Shown here in pieces: positions 7,530-18,503 of a stretch of DNA of 46,708 bases (position 1 is its first letter; each line of letters starts with the position of its first letter). Origin of the DNA: Chloroflexota bacterium. GTDB lineage: Bacteria > Chloroflexota > Anaerolineae > VGOG01. A program made the position numbers and the translations under genes. Under the pieces are notes generated by a model that worked only from the letters and a program-made list of their open reading frames with translations, had not been told where the DNA came from and ran no database searches. The DNA lies in the NCBI GenBank assembly GCA_016875995.1, contig VGOG01000004.1, forward strand, positions 1 to 46,708, in the 5' to 3' direction.

Positions 7530-9182
7530 TTACCGCACGATGATCCCGTCGAGGGCCGCGCCCTCGCCCAGGGCCATGATTTGCACCTGGTGCTCCCCGT
7601 CCGCCAGGCCACGGGCGACGGGCACCTGCACTCCTAACTGTAGCGTGGAGTTGCGAAGCTCGATCTCCACAGGCGGGCGGTCGTCAACAACCACCCGCAA
7701 TGCGCCCGCCGTCTGACTTTTGACCACCACCAAAGTCAGATCGGTGCCGTGAAAAGCAAAGGATAGCCCCGACACTGTCTCCTCGCTCTGACGATATGCC
7801 CCCAGCACTGCCTGTTCGTCGGCCACTGTGCTCCACGGACCCTCGTATCGCACCGCCCAGTGCTCCTCCTGGTGATGGCCAGGATACATCACCGGCTGCT
7901 GGTTGGCGTACTCCTTCACGGCGTGGTAGACCGGAAGCGGGGTGAAATCGGGCTCGACCATGCGGAAATAATACCAGGCCTGGCTCTTCTCCGAATCGTC
8001 GGCACGCTTGAAGAACCAGAAGTTGATCACCCCTACCCAGGGCCACTCTGCCTGAGCCCGCTTATATGCCTCCACGACGTAGCGGGCCTGCTGCTCCTCC
8101 GTCACCCGGCCATAATTGGGATAAGCAGGATGGTCTAGGGGAAGCGCGTTCCAGTTCATCTCCGAGATCCATAAGGACTTGTTCTGGTCGCCGTTTTTGA
8201 CCATGATGTCGCGGATGTACAGGGGGCGGGAGAAGTTGATGACCCGCGGCCGCATCCGCCGGTCGTAAGGGCCCGACCAGAGGCCGTAGCCCTGCATGGC
8301 CAGGATGTCGAAGTAGTCGCCGGCTCCGGCGTCGTACATCCGCTGCAGGAAGATGAAATCGTTCAGGTTGCGGGGGCCCAGCTCGATGGTGGAGGCCAGC
8401 GCCCCGCTGATGATCACGCAGTCGGGGTCGGCCTCCTTGGCACGGGTGTAGCCGATTTTGAGCAGCTCCGTGTAGGCCTCGGGATCCACCGGCCGTTCGC
8501 CCCACTCCGGGTAGATGTTGGGCTCGTTCCAGATCTGGTAATACTTGATGCGGCCTCTGTAGCGGCTCGCCACGGCGTAGACGAAGTCGCCGAAGTCGCC
8601 GAAGTCGTCGGGCGGGGCGTAGGTGCCCATCTCGTCGCCCGCCGCCCGCGACCAGGCCGGAGGATTGCTCAGGCGAGCGATGATCGAGAGATTGTACTTC
8701 TCGGCCAATTCTACGATGTTATCGTACTTGGCCCAGGCCGAGCGGTGCGGCTCGTGGCGGCGGTCCTCGAAATCGCCCTGGCCGTGGATCTCGATGTCCT
8801 CCCACGGGAACTCCTGGCGAATCCACTTGAAGCCGGCCTCGCTGATCATCCGCAAACTGAGCTCTCGCTTCTCCGGCTCCACTTCTTGCTCCAGAAACAC
8901 GTTGATGCCGAAGGGACAGACGCCGGCGTGGGACACGGGGACGTGAGGTCTGGTCTCTGGCTGCGGCCGGGTCAGGTTGGAGGCCAGTTGGAACACTCCT
9001 CGCACCTGGGGCAGGAGATCCTCCTCGCCTGTCCAGTTCAGCAGAACGTGATGGACAAAGGCTTGTCCTGAGCCGTCGCCCTGAGCCTGTCGAAGGGGTA
9101 GCCGAAGGGTACACGAAGCAAAAAGCGACAACCCCACCAGAATTAACAGGGCAACTAAGGTCGTGTTTCTCTTATTGGACAT
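7530..9182 (-). CDS. Clan GH-A glycoside hydrolase-like lipoprotein
   Basis: A 550-residue protein with a lipobox (LFASC, Cys24), so probably anchored outside the membrane. The TIM-barrel part carries the clan GH-A pair: acid/base Glu in YYQIWNEPN (~219) and a candidate nucleophile Glu in LWISEMNWN (~341), similar to GH39/GH5-type enzymes. A C-terminal beta-sandwich-like domain (~430-550) ends the protein. Directly after the lipobox Cys, the residues LRLPLRQAQGDGSGQA are encoded by an interspersed repeat, so the linker was altered by an insertion. The start lies 9 nt after the upstream stop, implying co-transcription with the permease fusion. Substrate unknown; no clear ribosome binding site. 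Confidence 0.72.
   Translation of the reverse strand: MSNKRNTTLVALLILVGLSLFASCTLRLPLRQAQGDGSGQAFVHHVLLNWTGEEDLLPQVRGVFQLASNLTRPQPETRPHVPVSHAGVCPFGINVFLEQEVEPEKRELSLRMISEAGFKWIRQEFPWEDIEIHGQGDFEDRRHEPHRSAWAKYDNIVELAEKYNLSIIARLSNPPAWSRAAGDEMGTYAPPDDFGDFGDFVYAVASRYRGRIKYYQIWNEPNIYPEWGERPVDPEAYTELLKIGYTRAKEADPDCVIISGALASTIELGPRNLNDFIFLQRMYDAGAGDYFDILAMQGYGLWSGPYDRRMRPRVINFSRPLYIRDIMVKNGDQNKSLWISEMNWNALPLDHPAYPNYGRVTEEQQARYVVEAYKRAQAEWPWVGVINFWFFKRADDSEKSQAWYYFRMVEPDFTPLPVYHAVKEYANQQPVMYPGHHQEEHWAVRYEGPWSTVADEQAVLGAYRQSEETVSGLSFAFHGTDLTLVVVKSQTAGALRVVVDDRPPVEIELRNSTLQLGVQVPVARGLADGEHQVQIMALGEGAALDGIIVR
9068..9112. repeat. CTGAGCCTGTCGAAGG-type repeat inside the hydrolase gene
   Basis: The stretch with TTGTCCTGAGCC and CTGAGCCTGTCGAAGGG on the plus strand is a double copy of an interspersed motif. 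Related pieces occur at 23993-24012 and at 46553-46576. Here it is translated in frame in the linker after the lipobox. Confidence 0.6.
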
Positions 9183-9191
9183 TTGAGCTTT

Positions 9192-12100
9192 CTATGGAGT
9201 CGAGCGGATGGCTGGCAGGACGATCACTTCCAGCCACACTGGACGGCCCAATCGTCCGCTAAGCTCCTGCGCCAGGGTGTCTATTTCCACCTGGTTGGAA
9301 GGTTGAGCGGAATGCACTATTGCCACTACCAGCAGATCTGCTCCTGCGTGCTCTATCTCCAAATCCACCAGCCGGCTATTCTGGGCTGTAAGATAGTGGG
9401 CGAGGGTGTCTCGAACTGCCCGCTCCTGGGCTGCGTCCTGGACGGTGCCGGCCATGATCACCCCCAGGGGGATGGCGATCACCAACAGCGAGAGAAACGA
9501 GGCGATCAATCTCTGCCGGAGCCTTCGGCGGTCTTCTGCCCCCCACCTCCGCGGACGGATGCCCAGCAAGGTGAAGACGAGTCCCCCGGCCAGGCTGATG
9601 GCAGCGATGTTCGTAATGAACAGCAGGAAGGCGCCGCCTGCCACTCGAGCGCTTCCTAGCGAGAGCCCCAGCCCCACCGTTGCCAGAGGGGGCATCAACG
9701 CGGCAGCGATGGCGACGCCGGGGAGGGCCGCACTTACGTCCTTGCGGGCCAGCGCGTAGGCCCCCGCCATCCCGGAGGCCAGCGCCACCCCCATGTCTAA
9801 CAGATTAGGCTGGGCCCGGGCCAGCATCTCTGCGGTGACCATCTTCAGCGGGGAGAGGAGGCCAATAAAGGCGGTAATGATCACTGCCAGAACCACTCCC
9901 TTGAATATGGCCTCGACGGAGAAGCGAATCAGCCGCAGGTCGCCCAGCACCAGACCCAGGGAGAAAGCCATGATGGGCGACATCAGCGGCGCCACCAACA
10001 TAGCCCCGATGACTACCGCCGGGCTGTTCAGCAAGAGTCCCAGGGCAGCGATGATGCAGGAGAGGACGATCATCACAAAGTAATTGATCCCTGGCTGGGC
10101 CTCCCGCCTCAGCTCACGGTGTACTTCCAACTGCTGCTCGTTGCTTAAGACAGGCAGCACGCCCAGGAGGCCACGGATCACTCTGCGCGTCCAGAGGCCG
10201 GTGATTCCGCGGTATCCCTGCACCAGGATCGTTCCCGGCACGCGCGCCGCCACCTGCAACGGCACACTCCCGAAGACCAGGCGATCCAGCAAGCTCTCGT
10301 CGGAGACGCCTAACAACACCAGATCGTGCTCCTGGGCCTCTTCGACGATCCCCTCTACCACGCTCAATGCCTGCACCACTTTCTGTTTGAGGGGACACGC
10401 CGGGGATAGCCCCTCCATCGTCTCCGCGATCCTGTGCCGATTCTCCTCCATCTGCTGGGGAGTAGCCGGCCCCTGCTGGACATAGAGGAGGGTCACTTCT
10501 ACTTCGCAGGCTTCTGCAAGCAGCAGGGACAGCCGCACCGCTGCTTTGGCGTGGGGACCACCAGCCGTTGGGACCAGGATTTTCTTCGGCGGGGCGGCAT
10601 CGTCCCCCCGCACGACCAGGACGTCGCAGGAGGCATCCCGCAGGACAATGTCCACGATGCGTCCCAAGGAAGTGGCACGGGGGTGGGTCACACCGCCCCA
10701 GCCCAGCAGGATCAGGTCGGCTCCCTCTTCGGCGGCGGTGTCCAGGATGCCTTGGGCTACGGAGTGGGCCACCCGCGTCATGGTGTGGACAGGCAGATCC
10801 TCCTCGTTCGCCAGGGCCAGCGCTTTCTCCAGAAGCGCTCGACCTGCCTGAGCACGGCGGCGACCTGCCTCCAGCGGCACTGACTCCGGCACGACCACCA
10901 CCTGTAGGGCCAGCACATCCCCTCCCTGCGCTTGGGCCAATCGCCCGGCAGTGCGCAGCAGCGTCCCCGCTGTGGCCGGGTTGGCGATGGGCACCAGCAC
11001 GCGGAAGGCTTCAGGGGCTCGCTCTTCGCCCGGAGGATGGAAGACGGTGACTCCCTCCTGGGCCTCGATGTGGCGACTCCGCCCGTAGGCCAGGTAGACC
11101 AACCCTCCCACGGCCAGGCAGCCCATCGTGCAGACGATGGGCTCCAGTCCCCACAGCGGGATCACCAGCAAATCCACCGCCAGGGTCAGCGCTGGTATCC
11201 AGGGGTGAAAGGGCAGAGCGAAGGGGGGCGGAGTTTCTGGCCGGGGCCGCAGGGCCAGGGCGAGGTTGACGGCCATCAGGGTGAGGAGGTAAAGCAGTCC
11301 AATCACTCGGCTCAAAAGGCCGATGGGAATCCACACCACCAGCAGGGCCGGCAGGCTCACCAGCAGGATCAGGCGGATCGGCACTCCCCGCCGGGGGTGA
11401 ACCTGGCGCAGCCACGCCGGCCAGAAGCCGTCCCGGCTCATCATGTACATGTAGCGGACCGCCAGCGTCAGCGCGCGCTCCAGGGAGAGGGTCAGCACCA
11501 ATAGACCCAGGCCCAGCACCATTGCCCGGCCCGTCGCTCCGGCAACCGCCTGGCCCAGAGGTGCCAATGGAGCTCCGGTCACCTCCGCCGCGTGAGCGCC
11601 AACTGCGGCGGCCAGTACCGATCCCAACGCAGCCGCCAGAATCGGCACGCCAAGTAGGGACCGAGGCAGGCTTGCACTGAGCAAAGCGAACGTGTTGATG
11701 GTCCGGCGGCGGATTTCTGTCTGGCGACTGGTGATAATTTCCATGCCCACGAAGGCGGCCATGAACAACGCCATCGCCGGGCCTGGCTGGGGATACACCG
11801 CTGCGTACTCGGTGGACGGGAGTCGGGGGGCAGCCAGCAGTGCCAGTACCACTAACAGAATCACCAGCGGAAGCGTGAAGTGCAATCGCCCCCCCCATCC
11901 CTCCCCTGATAGGGGGAGTAGGGGGGGGAGGTAACTCTCCAGCGCGGCCAGGGCTATCAACCCCATCGCTAACAGGCCCACGGGAACTGTCAGGCCAAAG
12001 AGGTCGGCCAGGAGCAGGCTCAAGTGGTACGCCGCTCCCTGCGCCAGCACGCTGCAGAGTCCCACTGCGGAGAGGGCCAGCGCCCATCCGGTTAGAAAAG

Positions 12101-12383
12101 CCAGCCCTCCACCTCTCAGCCCCTCGTGGATCAGGGTGTAGGCACCGCCGGGGCGAGCCACACCTACGGCCAGTTCCGCATAACCCAGGCTGTTAATCAC
12201 CACCAGCAGGGCGGTCAGGAGGATAGCCACGGGAGCGAGGGAGCCAACTGCGGCCACCGCCTCGCCCAGGAGGACAAAGATGATCGTACCTGCTATCACA
12301 CCCAGGCTCCGGGCCCCTGCCCGCCACAGTCTCAGGCCCTGGCTAAAGCGGATTTGATCGAGAAAACCGCGTTCGTTTTGCAT
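9192..12383 (-). CDS. APC-family permease fused to two UspA domains and a DUF389 membrane domain
   Basis: A 1063-residue inner-membrane protein built from three parts. Residues ~1-430 form an APC-superfamily permease (about twelve helices; SLGVIAGTIIFVLLGE and PGGAYTLIHEGL near the start). Two UspA-type nucleotide-binding folds follow: ~457-595, starting FRVLVPIANP and ending CDVLVVRG, and ~598-726, KKILVPTAGG to GTILVQG. Residues ~760-930 are a DUF389 block (SPAVVIGAMLVAPLMSPIMA), with a soluble tail to the end. ATG at 12383 is preferred to the TTG nine bases upstream. Residues ~151-165 (PLLPLSGEGWGG) come from an inserted palindromic repeat. It could be a transporter with built-in stress sensing; the substrate is unknown. 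Confidence 0.8.
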   Translation of the reverse strand: MQNERGFLDQIRFSQGLRLWRAGARSLGVIAGTIIFVLLGEAVAAVGSLAPVAILLTALLVVINSLGYAELAVGVARPGGAYTLIHEGLRGGGLAFLTGWALALSAVGLCSVLAQGAAYHLSLLLADLFGLTVPVGLLAMGLIALAALESYLPPLLPLSGEGWGGRLHFTLPLVILLVVLALLAAPRLPSTEYAAVYPQPGPAMALFMAAFVGMEIITSRQTEIRRRTINTFALLSASLPRSLLGVPILAAALGSVLAAAVGAHAAEVTGAPLAPLGQAVAGATGRAMVLGLGLLVLTLSLERALTLAVRYMYMMSRDGFWPAWLRQVHPRRGVPIRLILLVSLPALLVVWIPIGLLSRVIGLLYLLTLMAVNLALALRPRPETPPPFALPFHPWIPALTLAVDLLVIPLWGLEPIVCTMGCLAVGGLVYLAYGRSRHIEAQEGVTVFHPPGEERAPEAFRVLVPIANPATAGTLLRTAGRLAQAQGGDVLALQVVVVPESVPLEAGRRRAQAGRALLEKALALANEEDLPVHTMTRVAHSVAQGILDTAAEEGADLILLGWGGVTHPRATSLGRIVDIVLRDASCDVLVVRGDDAAPPKKILVPTAGGPHAKAAVRLSLLLAEACEVEVTLLYVQQGPATPQQMEENRHRIAETMEGLSPACPLKQKVVQALSVVEGIVEEAQEHDLVLLGVSDESLLDRLVFGSVPLQVAARVPGTILVQGYRGITGLWTRRVIRGLLGVLPVLSNEQQLEVHRELRREAQPGINYFVMIVLSCIIAALGLLLNSPAVVIGAMLVAPLMSPIMAFSLGLVLGDLRLIRFSVEAIFKGVVLAVIITAFIGLLSPLKMVTAEMLARAQPNLLDMGVALASGMAGAYALARKDVSAALPGVAIAAALMPPLATVGLGLSLGSARVAGGAFLLFITNIAAISLAGGLVFTLLGIRPRRWGAEDRRRLRQRLIASFLSLLVIAIPLGVIMAGTVQDAAQERAVRDTLAHYLTAQNSRLVDLEIEHAGADLLVVAIVHSAQPSNQVEIDTLAQELSGRLGRPVWLEVIVLPAIRSTP
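11889..11931. repeat. CCCTCCCCTGATAGGGGGAG-type palindromic repeat within the permease
   Basis: A pyrimidine/purine hairpin (C-rich left arm, G-rich right arm around TGAT). It is inserted without frame loss between two membrane helices of the APC part. Same class as 14500-14541 in the next gene upstream. Confidence 0.65.
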
Positions 12384-12438
12384 CTTGTTCAACCCTCGAC
12401 GCCTCGGGGTTCAACGCCCGGCATTATGAATGCTACCT

Positions 12439-14805
12439 CTATGGGAAAAGAGGCCAGAAGAAGGGGACTACCAATAGCACCACCAGTAGCACCATCAAGG
12501 TGAGCGGCACTCCTACTTTGGTGTAGTCAGTGAAACGATAACCGCCAGGCCCCATAATCAACACGTTGGCCGGGTGGCCGACTGGGGACAGAAAGCTAGC
12601 CGAAGTAGAAAGAGCCACTACCATCGCCGAAGCGTAAGGGGAAATGCCCAGGTTGCTGGCGGTGTTGAAAGCAATGGGCGCCATCAACACCGCCACGGCG
12701 TGGGTGGGGATAACCTGGGCAGCCAGAGAGGTCACGACAAACAGACCGGCCAGCACCGCCGTCGGCCCCAATCTGCCTACCACAGCCACTATGCTTTCGG
12801 CCAGGAGGTGTGCGGCACCGCTCTGTTCCATAGCGATGCTAAGAGGCAACATGCCGGCGATGAGAAAAACGACCTTCCACTCGATGAAGCGATGGGCCTC
12901 TTCCATGTTCAGGCAGCCGGTCAGGACCATTAGCGTGGCTCCCGTAACGGCAGCAATGGAGATAGGCAGCCAGCCCAAAGCAATCGTCAGCAGAACGGCT
13001 ACCATCACCAGCACGGCCAGCGGGGCTTTGTTCAACCGTGGTGCTTCCTGGACCTCCCTGGCCAGCAACAGGAAATCTGGCTCACGGCCCAGCACCTTAA
13101 ACTTCTCGCGCGGGCCGTAGAGCAAGAGAGCGTCGCCGAAACGCAAGGCCATGTCGCGCAGGTCAGAGCGATAAGCCCGACCTTGACGCCAGATGGCCAG
13201 CACACTCAAGCCGTACTTCTCGCGGAAGTCGAGTTGGCGCAGCGTCTTGCCGACCAGGGTGGTGTGAGGGGAGAGCACGGCTTCTACCAGGCCGACTCGC
13301 TCCGACTCCAGGTCGCGGAGCTCCGGCGGTGGCTGGCGCTCTATTTCCAGGTCTTGCAAGCCATGCAGCGTACGCAGGTCTTCTATCTTGCCCTCGACCA
13401 GCAACGTGTCTCCGGCCTCCAGGCGATCCTCCGGCCCAGGCACCAGATGAACCGTGCCACCGCGATGAATGGCCAGCACCGTCAGCCCAAAAGCGTCCCC
13501 TAGACGACTCTCGGCCAGCGTCTTGCCGACCACCGCTGAATCTTCCGGCACGCGCACGGCGAACAATCGCTCGTGGAGGCGGTAGACCTCGGACACCTCC
13601 ACGTCGGATACGATAAAGTCCGGATCAGCCCTCATCGAGTCAATCTGCGCGCGGTGACCCTGGCATAGGAGGGTGTCGTCAGAGCGCAGCGGTGTGTCTT
13701 GCAGGTTTGTTCGTTGCAGGACGCCGTCGCGCCAGAGGGCCAGGACGTTGACCCCAAAACGACGGCGAAAATCAATCTGGCGCAGCGTCTGGCCCAGCAG
13801 CTCTGAACGGGGCGAAAGGCCGACCTCAACCAGGTCAATTTCCGCCGAAATCAGGTCCTCGATGCCCACCTCTTCGGTCTCGACGATCAGATTCTGGCGC
13901 CCCACCAGTTCGGTCAAACGATCGCTGCGTCCCTCGACCAGCAATCTATCGTCAGCGCGGATCACCTCGTCGTTTCCTGGCGATAGGAGGGTTTGGCGGT
14001 TGCGGATGATACTCACGACGTTCAGGCCCAGGGCGGCGCCCAGGCGGCTTTGGGCCAGGCTTTGGCCGGCCAGGGCCGCGTCGGGCGGCACACGCACCAC
14101 AAACAGCCGCTCGCCCAGGTCGTAGAACTGCCTCCAGTCGGGCAGAAGAGACTCTCGGGCCAATTCTCGCCTTGGCAGGAGATGTCGCCCCACCAGGACC
14201 ATGTAGGCCACGCCGGCCAGCATAACCACTAGACCGACCGGAGTGTAGTCGAACAGTTGGAAGGGACGCAGACCGTGGTCGTGCAGAGCCACGCTGACCA
14301 GAAGGTTGGGCGGTGTCCCGATGAGGGTGCTCAGGCCGCCCAGCAGTGAGCCAAAGGCCAGGGGGATCAACAGCTTGGAGGGTGGCCGGCCCGTGCGCCA
14401 AGCGATATCCACCACCACGGGTAGCAGCATGGCCGTCACCGCCACGTTGTTCATAAAGGCCGACAGCACGCCAGCGGTCAGCATGATCACTACCACCAGC
14501 CCCCCCTCTCCCCCCCTGACAGGGGGAGGTAGGAGGGGGTGGCCAGCCAGATGCAACACCTGGCGGCCGATCCGATTGGCCACGCCGGTTCTGGACAGAC
14601 CGCCGCTGAGAACAAACATCGCCCAGACAGTCACCACCGCCGGGTTACTAAAGCCAGACAAGGCCTCGGCCGGAGTGACCAGGCCCGTCAGAGCCAGGCT
14701 GATCAGCACCAGCAGGGCCACTGCGTCCACTCGCAGCCGTTCGGTGACGAAGAGCGCCGCCGCAACGGCGAGTATGGCCAGGGTGAGGGTAATTTCAGGT
14801 GTCAT
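12439..14805 (-). CDS. SLC13-family permease with four TrkA_C (RCK_C) domains
   Basis: A 788-residue divalent-anion:Na+ symporter-type protein. N-terminal helices contain FMNNVAVTAMLLPVV and IGTPPNLLVS; C-terminal helices contain VIPTHAVAVLMAPIA and SPVGHPANVLI, the paired transport motifs of the family. Between the halves (~232-580) lie four RCK_C-like units, each with the pattern LV..G.SL/TLR...F...VL.I.R....., ending in a DTLL.G-type strand. Two such units are usual, so this is a doubled set. Residues ~88-102 (PLLPPPVRGGEGG) are read from an inserted palindromic repeat. It lies 55 nt upstream of the permease-UspA fusion. The transported ion is not evident. Confidence 0.83.
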   Translation of the reverse strand: MTPEITLTLAILAVAAALFVTERLRVDAVALLVLISLALTGLVTPAEALSGFSNPAVVTVWAMFVLSGGLSRTGVANRIGRQVLHLAGHPLLPPPVRGGEGGLVVVIMLTAGVLSAFMNNVAVTAMLLPVVVDIAWRTGRPPSKLLIPLAFGSLLGGLSTLIGTPPNLLVSVALHDHGLRPFQLFDYTPVGLVVMLAGVAYMVLVGRHLLPRRELARESLLPDWRQFYDLGERLFVVRVPPDAALAGQSLAQSRLGAALGLNVVSIIRNRQTLLSPGNDEVIRADDRLLVEGRSDRLTELVGRQNLIVETEEVGIEDLISAEIDLVEVGLSPRSELLGQTLRQIDFRRRFGVNVLALWRDGVLQRTNLQDTPLRSDDTLLCQGHRAQIDSMRADPDFIVSDVEVSEVYRLHERLFAVRVPEDSAVVGKTLAESRLGDAFGLTVLAIHRGGTVHLVPGPEDRLEAGDTLLVEGKIEDLRTLHGLQDLEIERQPPPELRDLESERVGLVEAVLSPHTTLVGKTLRQLDFREKYGLSVLAIWRQGRAYRSDLRDMALRFGDALLLYGPREKFKVLGREPDFLLLAREVQEAPRLNKAPLAVLVMVAVLLTIALGWLPISIAAVTGATLMVLTGCLNMEEAHRFIEWKVVFLIAGMLPLSIAMEQSGAAHLLAESIVAVVGRLGPTAVLAGLFVVTSLAAQVIPTHAVAVLMAPIAFNTASNLGISPYASAMVVALSTSASFLSPVGHPANVLIMGPGGYRFTDYTKVGVPLTLMVLLVVLLVVPFFWPLFP
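14500..14541. repeat. CCCCCCTGACAGGGGGAGG-type palindromic repeat within the SLC13 gene
   Basis: A C-rich arm and a G-rich arm around TGACA, like 11889-11931. It is translated in frame in the loop after one of the first helices of the SLC13 permease. Confidence 0.65.
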
Positions 14806-14820
14806 TAGTCCCGTACGTTG

Positions 14821-14952
14821 TCAAGTGGTCTCGCCCTTATTCTGGTGAACCATCAGTACTGGGCATTTGACGGTCAATAGGATGTCGGCGCTCCGGTCGT
14901 CCACCAGGCGCGTGTTCAGGCCAGGGGTCGAGGTCAACTGACGGGCTAAGCT
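14821..14952 (-). pseudogene. C-terminal remnant of a UspA-like domain
   Basis: Between darA and the SLC13 gene one minus-strand frame reads SLARQLTSTPGLN, then RSADILLTVKCPVLMVHQNK and a stop (14821-14823). The segment ADILLTVKCPVLMV resembles the last strand of universal-stress proteins. No start codon or N-terminal part exists, because darA's coding end adjoins it. A decayed gene is likely; the match is short. Confidence 0.4.
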
Positions 14953-15245
14953 TACAGTCTCTGTATCCTCTCCACATTTATCACGAACACGATGGCCCCG
15001 CTGACCTCCACCTCTTTAGCTTTGGGCCGTGCTGGCGTATACAGGCGAGACTTGACATGCTGCTTGATGAGATCCAGCACCTCATCAACTTGCTCTTCCT
15101 CGACGCCGCTCACAATGGTCGTGTTACCTGCTCGCAGGAAGCCGCCGGTGCTGGCCATGCGCGTGGCTCTGAAGCCCTGAGTTAACAGGGCACTGATCAC
15201 TGCGTCAGCGTCATCGTTGTGAACAATGGCCTGGATCAGCTTCAT
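14952..15245 (-). CDS. darA: Cyclic-di-AMP receptor, DarA/PstA (PII-like) family
   Basis: A 97-residue cytoplasmic PII-like trimer-forming protein that binds c-di-AMP. Diagnostic features are the N-terminus MKLIQAIVHNDDADAVI, the motif STGGFLRAGNTTIVSGV near residues 32-48, and the C-terminal beta-strand GAIVFVINVERI. The start at 15245 follows GGGAGG; the longer upstream frame (to 15323) has no family similarity. It lies 104 nt after rsmE at the end of the heat-shock gene string, which is not its usual position. Its output partner is unknown in most phyla. Confidence 0.88.
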   Translation of the reverse strand: MKLIQAIVHNDDADAVISALLTQGFRATRMASTGGFLRAGNTTIVSGVEEEQVDEVLDLIKQHVKSRLYTPARPKAKEVEVSGAIVFVINVERIQRL

Positions 15246-15933
15246 GGGTCTTTTACCTCCCTCAACGAAGTGGACCTCGAGCTTAGAGGAGTGCCTGCTT
15301 ATGGAGCGGACTTGCGGCCGCACTCCTGCCTCAAAGAGATGCTTGGGAATTAACTCAGGTCCCCCAGCTCATACAGGATAGCCGCCGTGGCCACCAGGCC
15401 GGCCGTCTCGGCCCGCAGGATGCGGGGGCCCAGGGTGATGGGCACGATGCTGTATCGTTGAGCCAACGTCACTTCCTCGAAAGTAAAGCCACCCTCAGGG
15501 CCGATGAAGAGGCTGATGGAAAAGGGTCTGGAAGGAAATGACAGGCCCTTTTTCCCCTTCGTCTCCTTCCCCCCCTTCCCAAACACTAGCTTCAGGTTGA
15601 CCCTCTTCTCTTCCTCCCAGGGTATCAATGAGAGCCCTCCTGTCCGCTTGGCTCGTTCGCAGGCCTGGGAGAAGAGCATGGCCGATTGGAGGCGGGGAAG
15701 CCTGCCCCGCCTGCTTTGCTCTGCCGCTTCCTGAACGATACGTTCCCAACGACTGCTCTTCTTGTTCACGTCATCCAGGCTGGCGATAATGCAGCGCTGG
15801 CTGATGAGGGGCACGAATTCCACGATGCCTAGCTCTGTGCCCTTCTGCAAGACGAGCTCAAAATGGCTGCCCTTGAGCACGCCCTGGTAGAGAGAGACCT
15901 TGGTGCGGGGTTCGCCAGTAGCGAGAGTCTTGC

Positions 15934-17124
<1,191 letters not shown>

Positions 17125-17147
17125 TGCTTCCCCCTCATTTAGACTCC

Positions 17148-18272
17148 CTATGCTTTTAGGAAATCCACTATCTTCTCCAACAAGCTCTTTTCTTCCTGGG
17201 GGATAACCTCCTTGCCCAGCGTCTTGGCCAGATCCTTGAACAGTCGTTTCTGCTCGTCGCTCAAGTCGGTGGGAACCGCCACCTGTACGATCACCAACTG
17301 GTCGCCCCGCCCATTGCGCCTGAGGTAGGGCACACCTTTGCCCCGCAGGCGGAAGACCTTGCCCGTCTGGGTGCCGGCGGGAATGACCAGCTTCTCCTCC
17401 CCCTCCAGCGTGGGGACCGTGACCTCGTCGCCCAGCGCCGCCTGGGCGACGTTGATGGCCAATTCCAGGATGACGTTGTTGTCCTGGCGACGAAAATAGC
17501 GATGGGGCTTGACCGAGACTACCACGTAGAGGTTGCCCGGCGGACCGCCGTACACGCCGGGCTCTCCCTCGCCGGCCAGACGAATCTGCGTCCCGTTGTC
17601 CACCCCCGCCGGGACTTTGACAGATATAGTGCGGGTCACTCGCACCCGCTTCTGGCCACGGCACTCCCCACAAGGGGTGTTGACAACCTCCCCTTCCCCC
17701 CCGCAGCGGGGGCAGGTGGTCACGTTGATAAAAGAGCCAAAGATGGACTGTTGGGTGCGCCGCACCTCGCCGCTCCCGTTGCATTGAGGGCAGCGGATGG
17801 GACTGGTGCCCGGCTCAGCGCCGCTACCCCGACAGCGCGGGCAGGTCTCGTAGCGTGGAATTTCCAGTTCCCTCTCGCAGCCGAAGACAGCTTCTTCGAA
17901 AGAGATGGTCAGGTCGTAGCGCAGGTCGGCCCCTCGGCCTGGCGCGCGCCGGGTCCTGGTGCGAGGTCCGAAGCCAAACAGGTCCTCGAAGATGTCACCG
18001 AAGCCACCAAACCCGAATCCGAAATCGCTGACGTCACCCCAGCGCCCCTGCACGCCAGCATGGCCGAAACGGTCGTAGGTGGCCCGCTTCTCCTGATCGG
18101 AGAGCACCTGGTAGGCCTCGTTGATCTCTTTGAACCTGGCTTCGGCGTCGGGGCTCTTATTGACGTCGGGGTGATATTGGCGGGCCAGCCGGCGATAGGC
18201 TTTCTTTATCTCGTCCTGGCTGGCCGAGCGACCCACGCCGAGCACCTCATAGTAGTCGCGTTTAGAACTCAT
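17148..18272 (-). CDS. dnaJ: Chaperone DnaJ (Hsp40)
   Basis: Co-chaperone that stimulates DnaK ATPase. It has an N-terminal J-domain with YHPDVNK, a Gly/Phe-rich linker ([19 protein letters not shown]), and a zinc-binding region of four CxxCxGxG-type repeats ([32 protein letters not shown]). A C-terminal substrate-binding part follows. The 374-residue length is normal. It lies ten nt after the DUF2283 gene and 24 nt before prmA, so it is clearly in the operon. Confidence 0.97.
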   Translation of the reverse strand: MSSKRDYYEVLGVGRSASQDEIKKAYRRLARQYHPDVNKSPDAEARFKEINEAYQVLSDQEKRATYDRFGHAGVQGRWGDVSDFGFGFGGFGDIFEDLFGFGPRTRTRRAPGRGADLRYDLTISFEEAVFGCERELEIPRYETCPRCRGSGAEPGTSPIRCPQCNGSGEVRRTQQSIFGSFINVTTCPRCGGEGEVVNTPCGECRGQKRVRVTRTISVKVPAGVDNGTQIRLAGEGEPGVYGGPPGNLYVVVSVKPHRYFRRQDNNVILELAINVAQAALGDEVTVPTLEGEEKLVIPAGTQTGKVFRLRGKGVPYLRRNGRGDQLVIVQVAVPTDLSDEQKRLFKDLAKTLGKEVIPQEEKSLLEKIVDFLKA

Positions 18273-18282
18273 CTGTCCTCAA

Positions 18283-18498
18283 TTATTGAGCTACCAGGGC
18301 TATGTCCTCTAGAACCACCTGCCTGAAGCCTTCCGGAGCACCAAATCGTTTTACTGCATCCAGAATCTCTATTCCTGCTAACCGTCCTTCGGCATCATAG
18401 TCGGCCGCAATGCCTTCGGCCAGGTGTTTGGTCGTCACCGTGGTCTCGATAAAGCGGATGTAGAATGCGTCCACTTCTGCATCATATGTAATCCTCAT
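18283..18498 (-). CDS. DUF2283 domain protein between dnaK and dnaJ
   Basis: A 71-residue protein. MRITYDAEVDAFYIRF and the later ADYDAEGRLAGIEILDA are the signature halves of DUF2283, a family commonly found beside DUF4258 toxins. Here it stands alone, 5 nt after dnaK and 10 nt before dnaJ, with AGAGGTG in the dnaK 3' end as ribosome binding site. No DUF4258 partner is adjacent, though one occurs at 24282 in the same operon. It could be an orphan antitoxin left after toxin loss. Confidence 0.85.
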   Translation of the reverse strand: MRITYDAEVDAFYIRFIETTVTTKHLAEGIAADYDAEGRLAGIEILDAVKRFGAPEGFRQVVLEDIALVAQ

Positions 18499-18503
18499 CT
18501 TCT

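Noticed and set aside
17125-17784. Upstream extension of the prmA frame through dnaJ
   Set aside because: The PrmA-like sequence starts only after the TTG at 17124; the rest is dnaJ in a wrong frame.
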